A stretch of 64,000 nucleotides of DNA. It comes from an uncultured Bradyrhizobium sp. (GTDB lineage: Bacteria > Pseudomonadota > Alphaproteobacteria > Rhizobiales > Xanthobacteraceae). Position numbers and translations under genes: made by a program. Below, one piece after another: positions 49,976-58,894 of this stretch. The notes beneath the pieces were generated by a model that worked only from the letters and a program-made list of their open reading frames with translations, was not told the origin of the DNA and searched no databases. Within the stretch, counting starts at the first letter, position 1. Each line of letters begins with the position of its first letter. The stretch covers positions 124,001 through 188,000 of the forward strand of contig NZ_CANSMR010000007.1 in the NCBI RefSeq assembly GCF_947648125.1, read 5' to 3'.

Positions 49976-50101
49976 CTCCCTCTCCCGCTTGCGGGGGAGG
50001 GTTGGGGTGGGGGCTCTCTCCGCGAGTCATATCGTGGAGAGAGCCCCCACCCGCCGCGCGCTGAGCGCGCGTCGGCCTCCCCCGCAAGCGGGAGAGGCGA
50101 A
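49976..50101. repeat. 126-bp palindromic repeat, copy 2 of 3
   Basis: Same outer hairpins as the copy at 33171 (CTCCCTCTCCCGCTTGCGGG / CCGCAAGCGGGAGAGG) and the shared GAGAGCCCCCACCC. The inner stem is different in sequence (CCGCGCGCTGAGCGCGCG) but still palindromic. It takes up a third of the 393-nt gap between the binding-protein and permease genes (49820-50212); no promoter is recognisable in the rest. Confidence 0.9.
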
Positions 50102-50212
50102 GGGGGCCCGCGGACGATCTCCGCAGACGTCATATGCGATAGCCCTACCCCGCAAGGGGGAAGGGAGTCCCGTCAGTCCCGTTGCCTCACGCTCTTCAAG
50201 CCGGGGCATCGT

Positions 50213-51226
50213 ATGCTGACCCTCATCGGCAAGCGGTTGCTGTTCGCGATCCCGTCGCTGATCGGGGTCGTGATCGTGACGTTCCTGCTGACACGTGCGC
50301 TGCCGGGCGATCCGGCGGCGTATTTTGCAGGGCCTGCGGCGACCAAGGAGGCGGTCGACCAGATCAGGAAGAAGCTCGGCTTCGACAAGCCGTTGATCGA
50401 GCAGTTCGTCCGCTACACCAATGATCTCGCTCATGGCGATCTCGGCACGTCGCTCACCACGGGGCAGCCGGTCGCCGCCGAGCTGCGCAACCGTCTGCCG
50501 GCGTCGGCCGAACTCACTCTGCTCGGCCTTGTCGTTTCGATCGTGATCGCGATCCCGCTCGGCGTGCTGGCGGCGACGCGGCCGGGCTCCTGGATCGACC
50601 ATCTCTGTCGCGTCACCACGACGGCGGGCGTGTCGCTGCCGGTGTTCTTCACCGGCCTCGTGCTGGTTTACGTATTTTATTTTCGGCTCGGCTGGTCGCC
50701 GGCGCCGCTCGGCCGGCTCGACGTGTTCTACAGCGCACCGCCGACCGTCACCGGCTTCTATCTCATCGATACGCTCATCGCGCGCGACTTCGAGGCGTTC
50801 CGTTCGGCGTTCAGCCAGCTGATCCTGCCGGCGGTGACGCTCGCGATCTTCTCGCTGGCGCCGATCGCGCGCATGACGCGCGCCTCGATGCTGGCGGTGC
50901 TGGCGTCCGATTTCGTTCGCACCGCGCGCGCCAGCGGCCTGTCGCCCGGCAAGGTGATTGTGACCTACGCGTTCCGTAACGCGATGCTGCCGGTCATCAC
51001 CACGCTCAGCATGGTGTTCTCGTTCCTGCTCGGGGCCAACGTGCTGGTGGAGAAGGTGTTCGCCTGGCCCGGCATCGGCTCCTACGCGGTGGAAGCGCTG
51101 ATCGCGTCCGACTTCGCGCCGGTGCAGGGTTTCGTGCTGACCATGGCGGTCATGTACGTGCTGCTGAATCTGTTGATCGACATCCTCTATGGCGTGATCG
51201 ATCCGCGCGTCAGGCTGGAAGGGTAG
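50213..51226 (+). CDS. ABC importer permease, DppB type
   Basis: 337 aa with six hydrophobic segments. It starts MLTLIGKRLLFAIPSLIGVV, as DppB-type permeases do. TRALPGDPAAYFAGPAA and the EAA-like coupling loop FVRTARASGLSPGKVI are visible. It forms a heterodimer with the next gene product in the inner membrane. A 9-nt gap precedes the DppC-type gene. Confidence 0.93.
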   Translation: MLTLIGKRLLFAIPSLIGVVIVTFLLTRALPGDPAAYFAGPAATKEAVDQIRKKLGFDKPLIEQFVRYTNDLAHGDLGTSLTTGQPVAAELRNRLPASAELTLLGLVVSIVIAIPLGVLAATRPGSWIDHLCRVTTTAGVSLPVFFTGLVLVYVFYFRLGWSPAPLGRLDVFYSAPPTVTGFYLIDTLIARDFEAFRSAFSQLILPAVTLAIFSLAPIARMTRASMLAVLASDFVRTARASGLSPGKVIVTYAFRNAMLPVITTLSMVFSFLLGANVLVEKVFAWPGIGSYAVEALIASDFAPVQGFVLTMAVMYVLLNLLIDILYGVIDPRVRLEG

Positions 51227-51235
51227 GGAGGACAG

Positions 51236-52135
51236 ATGAGCAGCGTTGCCCCCACTGTTGAGCCGGTCGGTCCCGCGCGCACCTCCGGGCTCGCCGCAGT
51301 CTTCGAGCAGACCCGCTACGTGCTGAGCGAAAACAAGGTCACCGGCTTTGCCTTCGCACTCCTGATCCTGATCATGTTTGCCGCGCTGTTCGGGCCTTAC
51401 GTGGTGCCTTACGATCCGCTTGCCTCGAACACCGCTGCGGCACTGAAGCCGCCGTCCGCCGCGCACTGGTTCGGCACCGATCAGCTCGGCCGCGACATCT
51501 TCAGCCGGGTCATCGTGGCAACCAGGCTCGACACTTTCATCGCGGTCGCCTCCGTGGTGCTGGTGTTCCTGATGGGTGGGCTGGCCGGCATCGCCGCCGG
51601 CTATTTCGGCGGCTGGACCGATCGCATCGTCGGCCGCATCGCCGATACCATCATGGCGTTCCCGCTGTTCGTGCTGGCGATGGGCATCGTCGCGGCGCTC
51701 GGCAACACCGTGCAGAACATCATCATCGCGACCGCGATCGTGAACTTCCCGCTCTATGCCCGCGTCGCACGCGCCGAAGCAAACGTCCGCCGCAACGCCG
51801 GCTTCGTGCAGGCGGCTCGGCTCTCCGGCAACGGCGAGTACCGCATCCTGCTCGGGCACATCCTGCCCAACATCATGCCGATCATGATCGTGCAGATGTC
51901 GCTCACCATGGGCTATGCAATCCTCAATGCCGCGGGTCTCTCCTTCATCGGCCTCGGCGTCCGGCCGCCGACCGCGGAGTGGGGCATCATGGTTGCCGAG
52001 GGCGCCGGCTTCATGGTGTCGGGCGAATGGTGGATCGCGCTATTCCCGGGCCTTGCGCTGATGATCGCGGTGTTCTGCTTCAATTTGCTCGGCGACGGGC
52101 TGCGCGACATCGTCGACCCGCAGCGGAGGACGTGA
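51236..52135 (+). CDS. ABC importer permease, DppC type
   Basis: 299 aa. It has an N-terminal cytoplasmic segment and six hydrophobic segments. The family blocks FGTDQLGRDIFSRVI and PLYARVARAEANVRRNAGFV (EAA loop) are clear, and it ends FNLLGDGLRDIVDPQRR, typical of DppC. It pairs with the DppB-type permease 9 nt upstream. The ATPase gene starts about 97 nt downstream, after a gap that carries a 23-bp repeat. Confidence 0.93.
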   Translation: MSSVAPTVEPVGPARTSGLAAVFEQTRYVLSENKVTGFAFALLILIMFAALFGPYVVPYDPLASNTAAALKPPSAAHWFGTDQLGRDIFSRVIVATRLDTFIAVASVVLVFLMGGLAGIAAGYFGGWTDRIVGRIADTIMAFPLFVLAMGIVAALGNTVQNIIIATAIVNFPLYARVARAEANVRRNAGFVQAARLSGNGEYRILLGHILPNIMPIMIVQMSLTMGYAILNAAGLSFIGLGVRPPTAEWGIMVAEGAGFMVSGEWWIALFPGLALMIAVFCFNLLGDGLRDIVDPQRRT

Positions 52136-52169
52136 TGACTGTCTCAGCACGGTGTTACGCTACCGTTTC

Positions 52170-52192
52170 GCTACTTTGCATGGGGTTGTTTT
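52170..52192. repeat. 23-bp intergenic repeat (also at 11899)
   Basis: Identical over 23 bases (CTACTTTGCATGGGGTTG core) to 11899-11921 and followed by a T-rich tail. It lies in the 97-nt gap between the permease and ATPase genes of one operon. Confidence 0.5.
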
Positions 52193-52232
52193 GCAGATTT
52201 TTGGATGACGCCCCGCGTGAGGGGAGCCGCGC

Positions 52233-54047
52233 ATGACCGCCCAGCCCCTGCTCGACGTCCAGGACCTCACGGTCGAGTTCACGACGCGTCGGGGCATCGT
52301 CAAGGCGGTGCAGCACGTGAACATATCGGTCGGCAAGGGCGAGACCGTCGGCATCGTCGGTGAGTCCGGCTCCGGCAAGTCGGTGACATCATATGCGGTG
52401 ATGCGCATCCTCGATCGCGCCGGCCGGATCGCCGAAGGCTCGGTGATGTTTTCCGGCATCGACGTCAAGTCGGCCTCGGAGAGCCAGATGCGCGATCTGC
52501 GCGGCCGCGAAGTCTCGATGATCTTCCAGAATCCGCGCGCGGCGCTCAATCCGATCCGCAAGGTCGGGCACCAGATCGAGGACGTGCTGCGCCAGCATGT
52601 GCAGCAGGCGCAGGTCGCCGATCGCGGCGAGAAGGCGATCGAGGCGTTGGAGCAGGTCAAGATCGCGCGTCCGCGCGAGCGCTATCACGCCTATCCGTTC
52701 GAGCTCTCCGGCGGCATGTGCCAGCGCGTCGTCATCGCACTGGCGCTGGCCTGCAACCCGCAGCTTCTGATCGCCGACGAGCCGACCACCGGCCTCGACG
52801 TCACCACCCAGAAGGCGGTGATGGACCTGATCGTGGAGCTGACCCGGCGCCGATCGATGTCGACGATCCTGATCACGCACGATCTCGGCCTCGCCGCCGC
52901 CTATTGCGACCGTGTCGTGGTGATGGAGAAGGGCCGCGTGGTCGAAACCGCAAAGTCGGCCGACATCTTCGCCGCGCCCCAGCATGACTATACCAAGAAG
53001 CTGATGCGCGCGACGCCGCGGATCGGGGTGTCGCTCAGGGACTTGTTGCCGGAGGAGGAGGCACCAACATCTCCGTCCGTCATGGCCGGGCATAGCCGTC
53101 CGAAGGACGGCGTCGCTTCCGCTCGCCTATGCCCGGCCATCCATCAACCTTCGCAAGACTCACCTTCCTCGATGGACCCCCGGGTCAAGCCCGGGGGCGA
53201 CGAGAGAAGAGAACCCCTCCTGCTCGTCGAAAAGCTCGTCAAGGAATACCCGCGCCAGGGCACAGGCTCCGTGCTGGCAAAATTGTTCGGTCGCAAGCCG
53301 CCGGTCGAGGAGGACATCTTCCGCGCCGTCGACGGCATCAGCTTTTCGATCGACCATGGCGAGAGCGTCGGGCTGGTCGGCGAATCCGGTTGCGGCAAGT
53401 CGACAACGTCGATGATGGTGATGCGGCTGCTCGACCAGACCTCCGGCCGCATCGTGTTCGATGGCGAGGACATCGGCGGCATCATGCCGCAATCCTTCGC
53501 GCGGCTGCCGCGACGCAGCCAGATCCAGATGGTGTTCCAGGATCCGACCGACAGCCTCAACCCGCGCTTCACCGCGGCGCGCGCGATCGCGGACCCGATC
53601 ATGCAGCTGGGCGACATCAGGGGGCGCGACGCGCTCCGCGACCGCTGCGAGGAGCTGGCGCGGCTGGTCGGCCTGCCGGTCAATTTTTTGGACCGCTTTC
53701 CGCATCAGCTCTCCGGCGGCCAGAAGGCCCGTGTCGGTATCGCGCGCGCGATTGCGCTGCATCCGAAACTCGTCATCCTCGACGAGCCGACCGCAGCACT
53801 CGACGTCTCGGTGCAGGCGGTGGTGCTCAATCTGCTGCAGGACCTCAAGCAGTCGATGGGCATGAGCTATCTGTTCGTGTCGCACGATCTCAACGTGGTG
53901 CGCCTGCTGTGTGATCGCGTCATCGTGATGCGCAGCGGTCGCATCGTCGAGCAGGGCGCATCCGAACACGTCTTGGGCAATCCGCAGGATGCCTATACAA
54001 GGGAGCTGCTCACGGCGATCCCGCATCCGCCGTTGCCGGTGGCTTGA
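52233..54047 (+). CDS. Fused DppD-DppF ABC ATPase with repeat-derived linker
   Basis: 604 aa holding two complete ATP-binding cassettes. The first (about 1-270) has GESGSGKSVTS, LSGGMCQRVVIALAL and LLIADEPTTGLDV. The second (about 330-600) has GESGCGKSTTS, LSGGQKARVGIARAI and LVILDEPTAALDV. The linker between them (about 283-325) is encoded by two palindromic repeats read in frame (53078-53200); residues such as MAGHSRPKDG and PRVKPGGDE come from them. The ATPase powers the DppB/DppC-type importer. The fusion itself is common in this family; the repeat-derived linker is the odd feature. Confidence 0.93.
   Translation: MTAQPLLDVQDLTVEFTTRRGIVKAVQHVNISVGKGETVGIVGESGSGKSVTSYAVMRILDRAGRIAEGSVMFSGIDVKSASESQMRDLRGREVSMIFQNPRAALNPIRKVGHQIEDVLRQHVQQAQVADRGEKAIEALEQVKIARPRERYHAYPFELSGGMCQRVVIALALACNPQLLIADEPTTGLDVTTQKAVMDLIVELTRRRSMSTILITHDLGLAAAYCDRVVVMEKGRVVETAKSADIFAAPQHDYTKKLMRATPRIGVSLRDLLPEEEAPTSPSVMAGHSRPKDGVASARLCPAIHQPSQDSPSSMDPRVKPGGDERREPLLLVEKLVKEYPRQGTGSVLAKLFGRKPPVEEDIFRAVDGISFSIDHGESVGLVGESGCGKSTTSMMVMRLLDQTSGRIVFDGEDIGGIMPQSFARLPRRSQIQMVFQDPTDSLNPRFTAARAIADPIMQLGDIRGRDALRDRCEELARLVGLPVNFLDRFPHQLSGGQKARVGIARAIALHPKLVILDEPTAALDVSVQAVVLNLLQDLKQSMGMSYLFVSHDLNVVRLLCDRVIVMRSGRIVEQGASEHVLGNPQDAYTRELLTAIPHPPLPVA
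53082..53140. repeat. Palindromic repeat inside the ABC ATPase gene, first
   Basis: ATGGCCGGGCATAG (53082-53095) is mirrored exactly by CTATGCCCGGCCAT (53127-53140), with an inner hairpin CGTCC/GGACG. A repeat of this type is widespread in Bradyrhizobium intergenic DNA. Here it is translated without a stop. Confidence 0.88.
53177..53197. repeat. Palindromic repeat inside the ABC ATPase gene, second
   Basis: CCCCCGGG, loop TCAAG, CCCGGGGG, framed by GATGGA and CGACGAG. It is a different repeat type from the one 37 nt upstream and is also read in frame. Confidence 0.8.
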
Positions 54048-54066
54048 GAAACTCATTGGGAGCGAA

Positions 54067-54246
54067 ATGGACGATCATCTCGACGATTACATGAACGCCG
54101 TCGCCCGGACGATGGCGTTGCCGCTGGAAGAAACCTGGCGTCCGGCGGTGCGCGCAAATCTCGAGGTCGCGCTGCGGCTGGCGCGGCTGGTCGATGACTT
54201 CCCGCTGCCCGATGACGTCGCCTCGGCCGCCGTCTACTCGACCTGA
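54067..54246 (+). CDS. atzG: AtzG-like small subunit (DUF4089)
   Basis: 59 aa from ATG 54067 with GGGAGC upstream. It reads MDDHLDDYMNAVARTMALPL, then EETWRPAVRANLEVALRLARL and FPLPDD, the DUF4089 pattern. AtzG is a small partner that stabilises the amidase AtzE in a complex like the glutamyl-tRNA amidotransferase subunits. The amidase gene starts 7 nt after its stop, as expected. Firm on context and pattern. Confidence 0.88.
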   Translation: MDDHLDDYMNAVARTMALPLEETWRPAVRANLEVALRLARLVDDFPLPDDVASAAVYST

Positions 54247-54253
54247 GATCGCG

Positions 54254-55651
54254 ATGTCCGAAACTCCCGCTTTCATGTCGGCCGCCGAAATCGCGCAGGC
54301 CGTATCGAGCCGCAAGATCTCCGCCCTCGCCGCGACCGAAGCGGTCCTCGCGCGCATCGCGGCGCACGACAAGGTCCTCAATGCCTTCACCGACGTCACC
54401 GCCGATCGCGCGCGGGCCAAAGCCAAGGCGGTCGACGCCGCGATCGCGACGGGCCAACCGGCCGGCCCGCTTGCCGGCGTGCCCTTCGCGGTGAAGAATC
54501 TGTTCGACGTGCAGGGCCTTGCGACCCGTGCCGGTTCCAAGATCAACCGCGACCTGCCGCCGTCGCAGCGCGATGCCACGCTGATCGAGCGGATGGAAGC
54601 GGCCGGCGCCGTGCTGGTCGGCGCGCTCAACATGGGCGAATACGCCTACGACTTCACCGGCGAGAACGCGCATGACGGTCCGTCGCGCAATCCGCATGAT
54701 CCGACGCGGATGGCCGGCGGCTCCTCGGGCGGCTCCGGCAGCGCCGTCGGCGGCGCGCTGGTGCCGATCGCGCTCGGCTCCGATACCAACGGCTCGATCC
54801 GGGTGCCGTCGTCATTCTGTGGCACGTTCGGCCTGAAGCCGACCTATGGCCGGCTGTCGCGCGCGCGCTCCTTTCCGTTCGTCGCAAGCTTCGATCATCT
54901 CGGTCCGTTTGCGCGCAGCGTGAAAGATCTCGCGCTCGGCTATGACGTGATGCAGGGGCCCGACGCTGAGGATCCCGCCTGCGTCGCGCGAGCGGTTGAG
55001 CCGACAGTGCCGCTACTTTCCGAGGGTATCAGCGGGCTGCGGGTTGCGATCGCCGGCGGCTATTTCCAAGAGAACTTGCTGCCGGAGGCTGTCGAGGCGG
55101 TCGCGCGCGTGGCAAAGGCGCTCGGCGCAACGCAGACCGTGGAGCTGCCGGAAGCGGCGCGCGCTCGCGCGGCCGCCTTCATCATGACGACGACCGAGGG
55201 CGCCGCGCTGCACCTCGATCGGCTGCGCAAACGGCCCCGCGACTTTGACCCGCCGGTGCGCGACCGCCTGATCGCGGGCGCGATGATTCCGGCGGTCTAT
55301 GTCGACAAGGCGCAGAAATTCCGCCGCTGGTACCGCGCCAAAGTGCTGGAGCTGTTCCAGTCGGTCGACGTGATCCTGGCGCCGGCAACGCCATGTGTGG
55401 CGCCGAAAATCGGTCAGGCCACCTTTACGCTCGACGGGGTCGATCTTCCGGTCCGCCCCAATATCGGGATCCACACCCAGCCGATCTCCTTCATCGGCCT
55501 GCCGGTGGCCGCCGTGCCGGTGCCGCTTGAACCGATGCCGATCGCCGTGCAGATCATTGCCGCGCCCTGGCGCGAGGACATCGCGCTGCGGGTAGCCTAC
55601 GCGCTGGAACAGATGGGTGTCGTGGCGGCTCCCGCGCCAAGAGGGATCTAA
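54254..55651 (+). CDS. atzE: AtzE-family amidase (1-carboxybiuret hydrolase type)
   Basis: 465 aa from ATG 54254. Amidase signature enzyme with the Ser-cisSer-Lys triad: Lys in [13 protein letters not shown], cis-Ser in [14 protein letters not shown], and the nucleophile Ser in [16 protein letters not shown]. With AtzG alongside and AtzF nearby, the best match is AtzE, which removes an amide from 1-carboxybiuret on the way from cyanuric acid to ammonia. No cyanuric acid hydrolase (AtzD) gene is in the window, so the true substrate may be another ureide. The AtzH-like gene starts one base after its stop. Confidence 0.9.
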   Translation: MSETPAFMSAAEIAQAVSSRKISALAATEAVLARIAAHDKVLNAFTDVTADRARAKAKAVDAAIATGQPAGPLAGVPFAVKNLFDVQGLATRAGSKINRDLPPSQRDATLIERMEAAGAVLVGALNMGEYAYDFTGENAHDGPSRNPHDPTRMAGGSSGGSGSAVGGALVPIALGSDTNGSIRVPSSFCGTFGLKPTYGRLSRARSFPFVASFDHLGPFARSVKDLALGYDVMQGPDAEDPACVARAVEPTVPLLSEGISGLRVAIAGGYFQENLLPEAVEAVARVAKALGATQTVELPEAARARAAAFIMTTTEGAALHLDRLRKRPRDFDPPVRDRLIAGAMIPAVYVDKAQKFRRWYRAKVLELFQSVDVILAPATPCVAPKIGQATFTLDGVDLPVRPNIGIHTQPISFIGLPVAAVPVPLEPMPIAVQIIAAPWREDIALRVAYALEQMGVVAAPAPRGI

Positions 55652-55652
55652 A

Positions 55653-56045
55653 ATGGAGATCGATCTTCCCGACGTGCTCGCCGAGGTCACCGCGCAGTTC
55701 GAGCGTTACGAGCAAGCGCTGGTCTCGAACGATGTCGCCGTGCTCGACGAGCTGTTCCGCAACGACAGCCGGACGCTGCGCTATGGCATTGGCGAGAACC
55801 TTTACGGCTACGCCGAGATCGCGGCGTTTCGTGCGGGGCGGCTGGCGGCCGGGCTGATGCGCAAGATCGACCGTACCGTGATCACGACCTATGGCCGCGA
55901 CACCGCGATCGCCTCGACGCTGTTCTATCGGGACAGCGCACCTAGCCGGGTGGGGCGGCAGATGCAGACATGGATTCGCTTCCCTGAGGGCTGGAGAATC
56001 GTCGCCGCACATGTCAGCGTCATTGATGAACCCAAGGGTGTTTGA
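55653..56045 (+). CDS. AtzH/HpxZ-like SnoaL-fold protein (DUF3225)
   Basis: 130 aa from ATG 55653. It is an NTF2/SnoaL-like small fold with [24 protein letters not shown], a core [22 protein letters not shown] and the end [13 protein letters not shown]. This is the AtzH/HpxZ family found beside AtzE and oxalurate genes. AtzH has been linked to 1,3-dicarboxyurea hydrolysis in cyanuric acid breakdown. Close spacing to atzE supports co-function; exact reaction here is inferred. Confidence 0.88.
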   Translation: MEIDLPDVLAEVTAQFERYEQALVSNDVAVLDELFRNDSRTLRYGIGENLYGYAEIAAFRAGRLAAGLMRKIDRTVITTYGRDTAIASTLFYRDSAPSRVGRQMQTWIRFPEGWRIVAAHVSVIDEPKGV

Positions 56046-56087
56046 ACAAGGGGGCTTGATCAGGGTGATTGAAAGGGCGTTTCAGCC

Positions 56088-56825
56088 ATGAGCCTGGACG
56101 ATCTTCCGACCCGCGTGCCGCAGCCGCAGGGCACCGAGCCGGAGCCGCTGGTGCGGCGTGTCGATCGCGCGTCGTCGCTGATCGACAAGACCACCCGCGC
56201 CGAAGAGCTGCGGCTGCAGCTCGCCGACGAGATCGTGCGCGGCACGCTGCCGCCGGGCGCGGGGCTCGATGAAACCGATCTGGCGCGCCGCTTCAACGTT
56301 TCGCGCACGCCGGTGCGCGAGGCGCTGCGGCAGCTGGCCGCCAGCGGCTTGATCGACGCGCGTGCGCATCGTGGCGCGGTGGTCGCGCGGCCCTCGCTCG
56401 AGCGGCTCACCGGCATGTTCGAGGCGATGGCCGAACTGGAGGCGATGTGCGCCGGCCTCGCCGCCGAGCGGATGACGGCGGCGGAGCGCCACGCGTTGGA
56501 GGCGGTCCACGAGGAGCTGCGGGTGCTGAGCTACACCGGCAATCCCGAGCGCTTCCACGAGGTCAATGAGCGCTTCCACAACGCGATCTATGTCGGGTCG
56601 CAGAACGCCTATATCGCCGAGATCACCCTGGCGACGCGGGTGCGCGTGCAGCCGTTCCGCCGCGCCCAGTTCCGCAATCTCGGGCGTCTGGCAAAATCCC
56701 ACGCCGAGCACGACCGCGTCGTCGTCGCCATCCTGCGCGGCGACAAGCTAGGTGCTGCGGCTGCGATGCGCGCCCATATCGAGCAGGTGCGCGGCGAATA
56801 CGAGACCTACGCGGTGTCGGTGTAG
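56088..56825 (+). CDS. GntR/FadR-family transcriptional regulator
   Basis: 245 aa. The N-terminal winged helix (about 40-105) has LADEIVRGTLPPGAGLDET, LARRFNVSRTPVREALRQLAASGLI. The C-terminal FCD-type helical ligand domain (about 115-235) has FEAMAELEAMCAGLAAERM and NERFHNAIYVGSQN, with the metal-site His residues of FadR-type regulators. It closes the importer/atz unit and faces atzF. Candidate operators TTGTGTACAA (58741) and ATTGCACAAT (58780) lie ahead of atzF. Confidence 0.92.
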   Translation: MSLDDLPTRVPQPQGTEPEPLVRRVDRASSLIDKTTRAEELRLQLADEIVRGTLPPGAGLDETDLARRFNVSRTPVREALRQLAASGLIDARAHRGAVVARPSLERLTGMFEAMAELEAMCAGLAAERMTAAERHALEAVHEELRVLSYTGNPERFHEVNERFHNAIYVGSQNAYIAEITLATRVRVQPFRRAQFRNLGRLAKSHAEHDRVVVAILRGDKLGAAAAMRAHIEQVRGEYETYAVSV

Positions 56826-56868
56826 GGCTCGCGCTTCGCGCGCCCCGGAATGACGGCAGGAAAGTCGG

Positions 56869-58689
56869 TTACGTCTTCGTCCGCTCCGCCATGAATGTCC
56901 GCCAGCCGCCATAGGCGGAGATATCCTTCGCGCCGGCGATCGCGGCGGGCTCCACGATGAAGCCCTTGGCCTGCCGTCCGTCGGCGAGCCGGAGCGTGCC
57001 GATCGCCATCGGCGGCGGAATCGCGGCGACGAATTTTCCGAACGCGGCCGGCGACATCGCCCATAGCTCAAGCTTGATCGTATGACCCGCACCCGCCTCG
57101 ATGCGCAGCATGCCGGGTTTCGGTGGCGTGGTGTCGAGCGCGTAGAGTCTGTAGTCCGGTGCGGTGACCGTCTGTTCCAGCAGGCGCGCATCGAGCGTTG
57201 TCAGCTCGTGATTCAGCGCCATGCCGGAGAGATGCGCGCCGACCACCGCGATCGTGATTTCGTCGGCGCCGGCCGTCGCCGGGATTGCGGCGAGCGGTGG
57301 CTGCGGCACTGCCTTGGCGCCGACGGCAAGTCCGGTGTCGGCGTGGAATACGCGGCCGATGCCGGCAAGCTCCGCGTCGCGGCCCGCGGGAGCGAGCAGC
57401 GTGATGCCGAACGGCGCGCCATCAGGCCGCATCGCCGCCGGCAGCGCCAGGCCGCACAGATCGAGCAGGTTGACGAAATTGGTGTAGGTGCCGAGCCGCG
57501 AGTTGAGCTCGATCGGGTTGGCCAGCACGTCGGCGGTGGAATAGATCGTCGGGGCAGTCGGCAGCACGATGGCATCGCACTGCGCGAAGGTGCGCGCGGC
57601 AATGCGGCGCAGCGCCTGCAGGCGGTAGAGCGCGGAGAAGGTATCGGCGGCGGTCGGCCGCGCGCCGCCGATCGTGATCTCGCGTGTCACCGGATGGATC
57701 GCGTCCGGCGACGACGCCAGGAGGTCGCGGATCACGAGATAGCGCTCGGCGACCCAGGGGCCCTCATAGAGCAGCCGCGCGGTCTCGTAGAACGGCTCGA
57801 GGTCGAATTCGACGAGCTCGGCGCCGATCGTCCGCCAGCGTTTCAGTGCTTCGCCATAGGCCTTCTCGGCCTCGCGGTCGCCGAAGAAGATCAATTGGCC
57901 GCCCTTGGGAATGCCGAGCTTGAGCTTGGCCGGAAACGCCGCGAGAGCTGCCAGCGGCCGGTCGCGCGAGAACGGATCGGCCTCATCCGGCCCGGCCATC
58001 ACGGCAAGCGTGGTCAATGCGTCATCGACGGTGAGCGAGAAAACCGAGATGCAGTCGAGCGTGCGGCAGGCCGGCACCAGCCCGGCGTTCGAGATCAACC
58101 CGAGGCTCGGCTTGAGGCCGACGATGTTGTTGAGCATCGCCGGCACGCGGCCGCTGCCCGCGGTGTCGGTGCCGAGCGATAGCGGTACGAGGCCCGCTGA
58201 CACCGCGACCGCGGAGCCCGAGCTCGATCCGCCCGGCACGAGATCGCCGCGGACCGGATTCTTGGGAATGCCGTAGGGCGAGCGCACGCCGACCAGGCCG
58301 GTGGCGAACTGGTCGAGATTGGTCTTGCCGATGATGATGGCGCCGGCCGCGCGCAGTTTTGCCACCGCCGTGGAGTCCTTCGCCGGCACATAGGAGAACG
58401 CCGGGCAGGCGGCCGTGGTCGGCAGGCCCTTGACGTCGATATTGTCCTTCACCGCGACCGGCACGCCATAAAGCGGCAGCGTCGGGTCCGCAAGCCGCGC
58501 GGCCTCGGCCAGCGCGTCCCTCTCGTCGCGGAGGCTGATGAAGATGGCCGCATCGTCGTGCTCGCGGATGCGCTGGTAGCTGCGCGCCACCGTTTGCGAC
58601 GGCGTCATGGTTCCGGCGCGGTGTGCAGCAACGATCGCGGCGACAGTTTCAGTCACGTGGTTGGCCTCGTCTCTGGCGCGGTGAGGCAT
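56869..58689 (-). CDS. atzF: Allophanate hydrolase (AtzF type)
   Basis: 606 aa from ATG 58689, the family length. The amidase part (about 1-470) has Lys in VPVAVKDNIDVKG, GGSSSGSAVAVSAG and the nucleophile Ser in LGTDTAGSGRVPA. The C-terminal part (about 480-606) is the allophanate hydrolase domain (ITIAVVGAHLSGMALNHEL). It splits allophanate to ammonia and carbon dioxide, the last step for urea-like nitrogen sources. It is transcribed toward the GntR gene, with its own upstream region of about 205 nt carrying two candidate operators. Confidence 0.93.
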   Translation of the reverse strand: MPHRARDEANHVTETVAAIVAAHRAGTMTPSQTVARSYQRIREHDDAAIFISLRDERDALAEAARLADPTLPLYGVPVAVKDNIDVKGLPTTAACPAFSYVPAKDSTAVAKLRAAGAIIIGKTNLDQFATGLVGVRSPYGIPKNPVRGDLVPGGSSSGSAVAVSAGLVPLSLGTDTAGSGRVPAMLNNIVGLKPSLGLISNAGLVPACRTLDCISVFSLTVDDALTTLAVMAGPDEADPFSRDRPLAALAAFPAKLKLGIPKGGQLIFFGDREAEKAYGEALKRWRTIGAELVEFDLEPFYETARLLYEGPWVAERYLVIRDLLASSPDAIHPVTREITIGGARPTAADTFSALYRLQALRRIAARTFAQCDAIVLPTAPTIYSTADVLANPIELNSRLGTYTNFVNLLDLCGLALPAAMRPDGAPFGITLLAPAGRDAELAGIGRVFHADTGLAVGAKAVPQPPLAAIPATAGADEITIAVVGAHLSGMALNHELTTLDARLLEQTVTAPDYRLYALDTTPPKPGMLRIEAGAGHTIKLELWAMSPAAFGKFVAAIPPPMAIGTLRLADGRQAKGFIVEPAAIAGAKDISAYGGWRTFMAERTKT

Positions 58690-58740
58690 CGGGTGCCCGC
58701 CGCGAGGGAATTGCAGCCTGATCGAAGCAAGCAATGTGCC

Positions 58741-58752
58741 ATTGTGTACAAT
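58741..58752. promoter_or_regulatory. Candidate GntR operator 1 upstream of atzF
   Basis: ATTGTGTACAAT, two mirrored ATTGT/ACAAT halves spaced by 2 nt. It fits the FadR-subfamily consensus (TNGTNNNACNA). It lies about 52 nt upstream of the atzF start. Confidence 0.5.
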
Positions 58753-58778
58753 TTGCCTGCACCCGCGGCGCGACGGAT

Positions 58779-58790
58779 TATTGCACAATA
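58779..58790. promoter_or_regulatory. Candidate GntR operator 2 upstream of atzF
   Basis: TATTGCACAATA, mirrored TATTG/CAATA halves spaced by 2 nt. It shares the ATTG..CAAT frame with the site at 58741, 38 nt away. Confidence 0.4.
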
Positions 58791-58894
58791 TCAGTTGCTT
58801 GAAATGGCCGCTGGGTGCCGCGGAGCGCGGGTGTGAGAGACGTGATTGCCCAATTTGAGGGCAGATTTGACCAAGCCGAAATCCGGTCGATCGA

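Noticed and set aside
50027-51859. 610-codon minus-strand frame across the permease genes
   Set aside because: His/Arg/Glu-rich antisense reading that passes through a palindromic repeat; both permeases on the other strand are secure.
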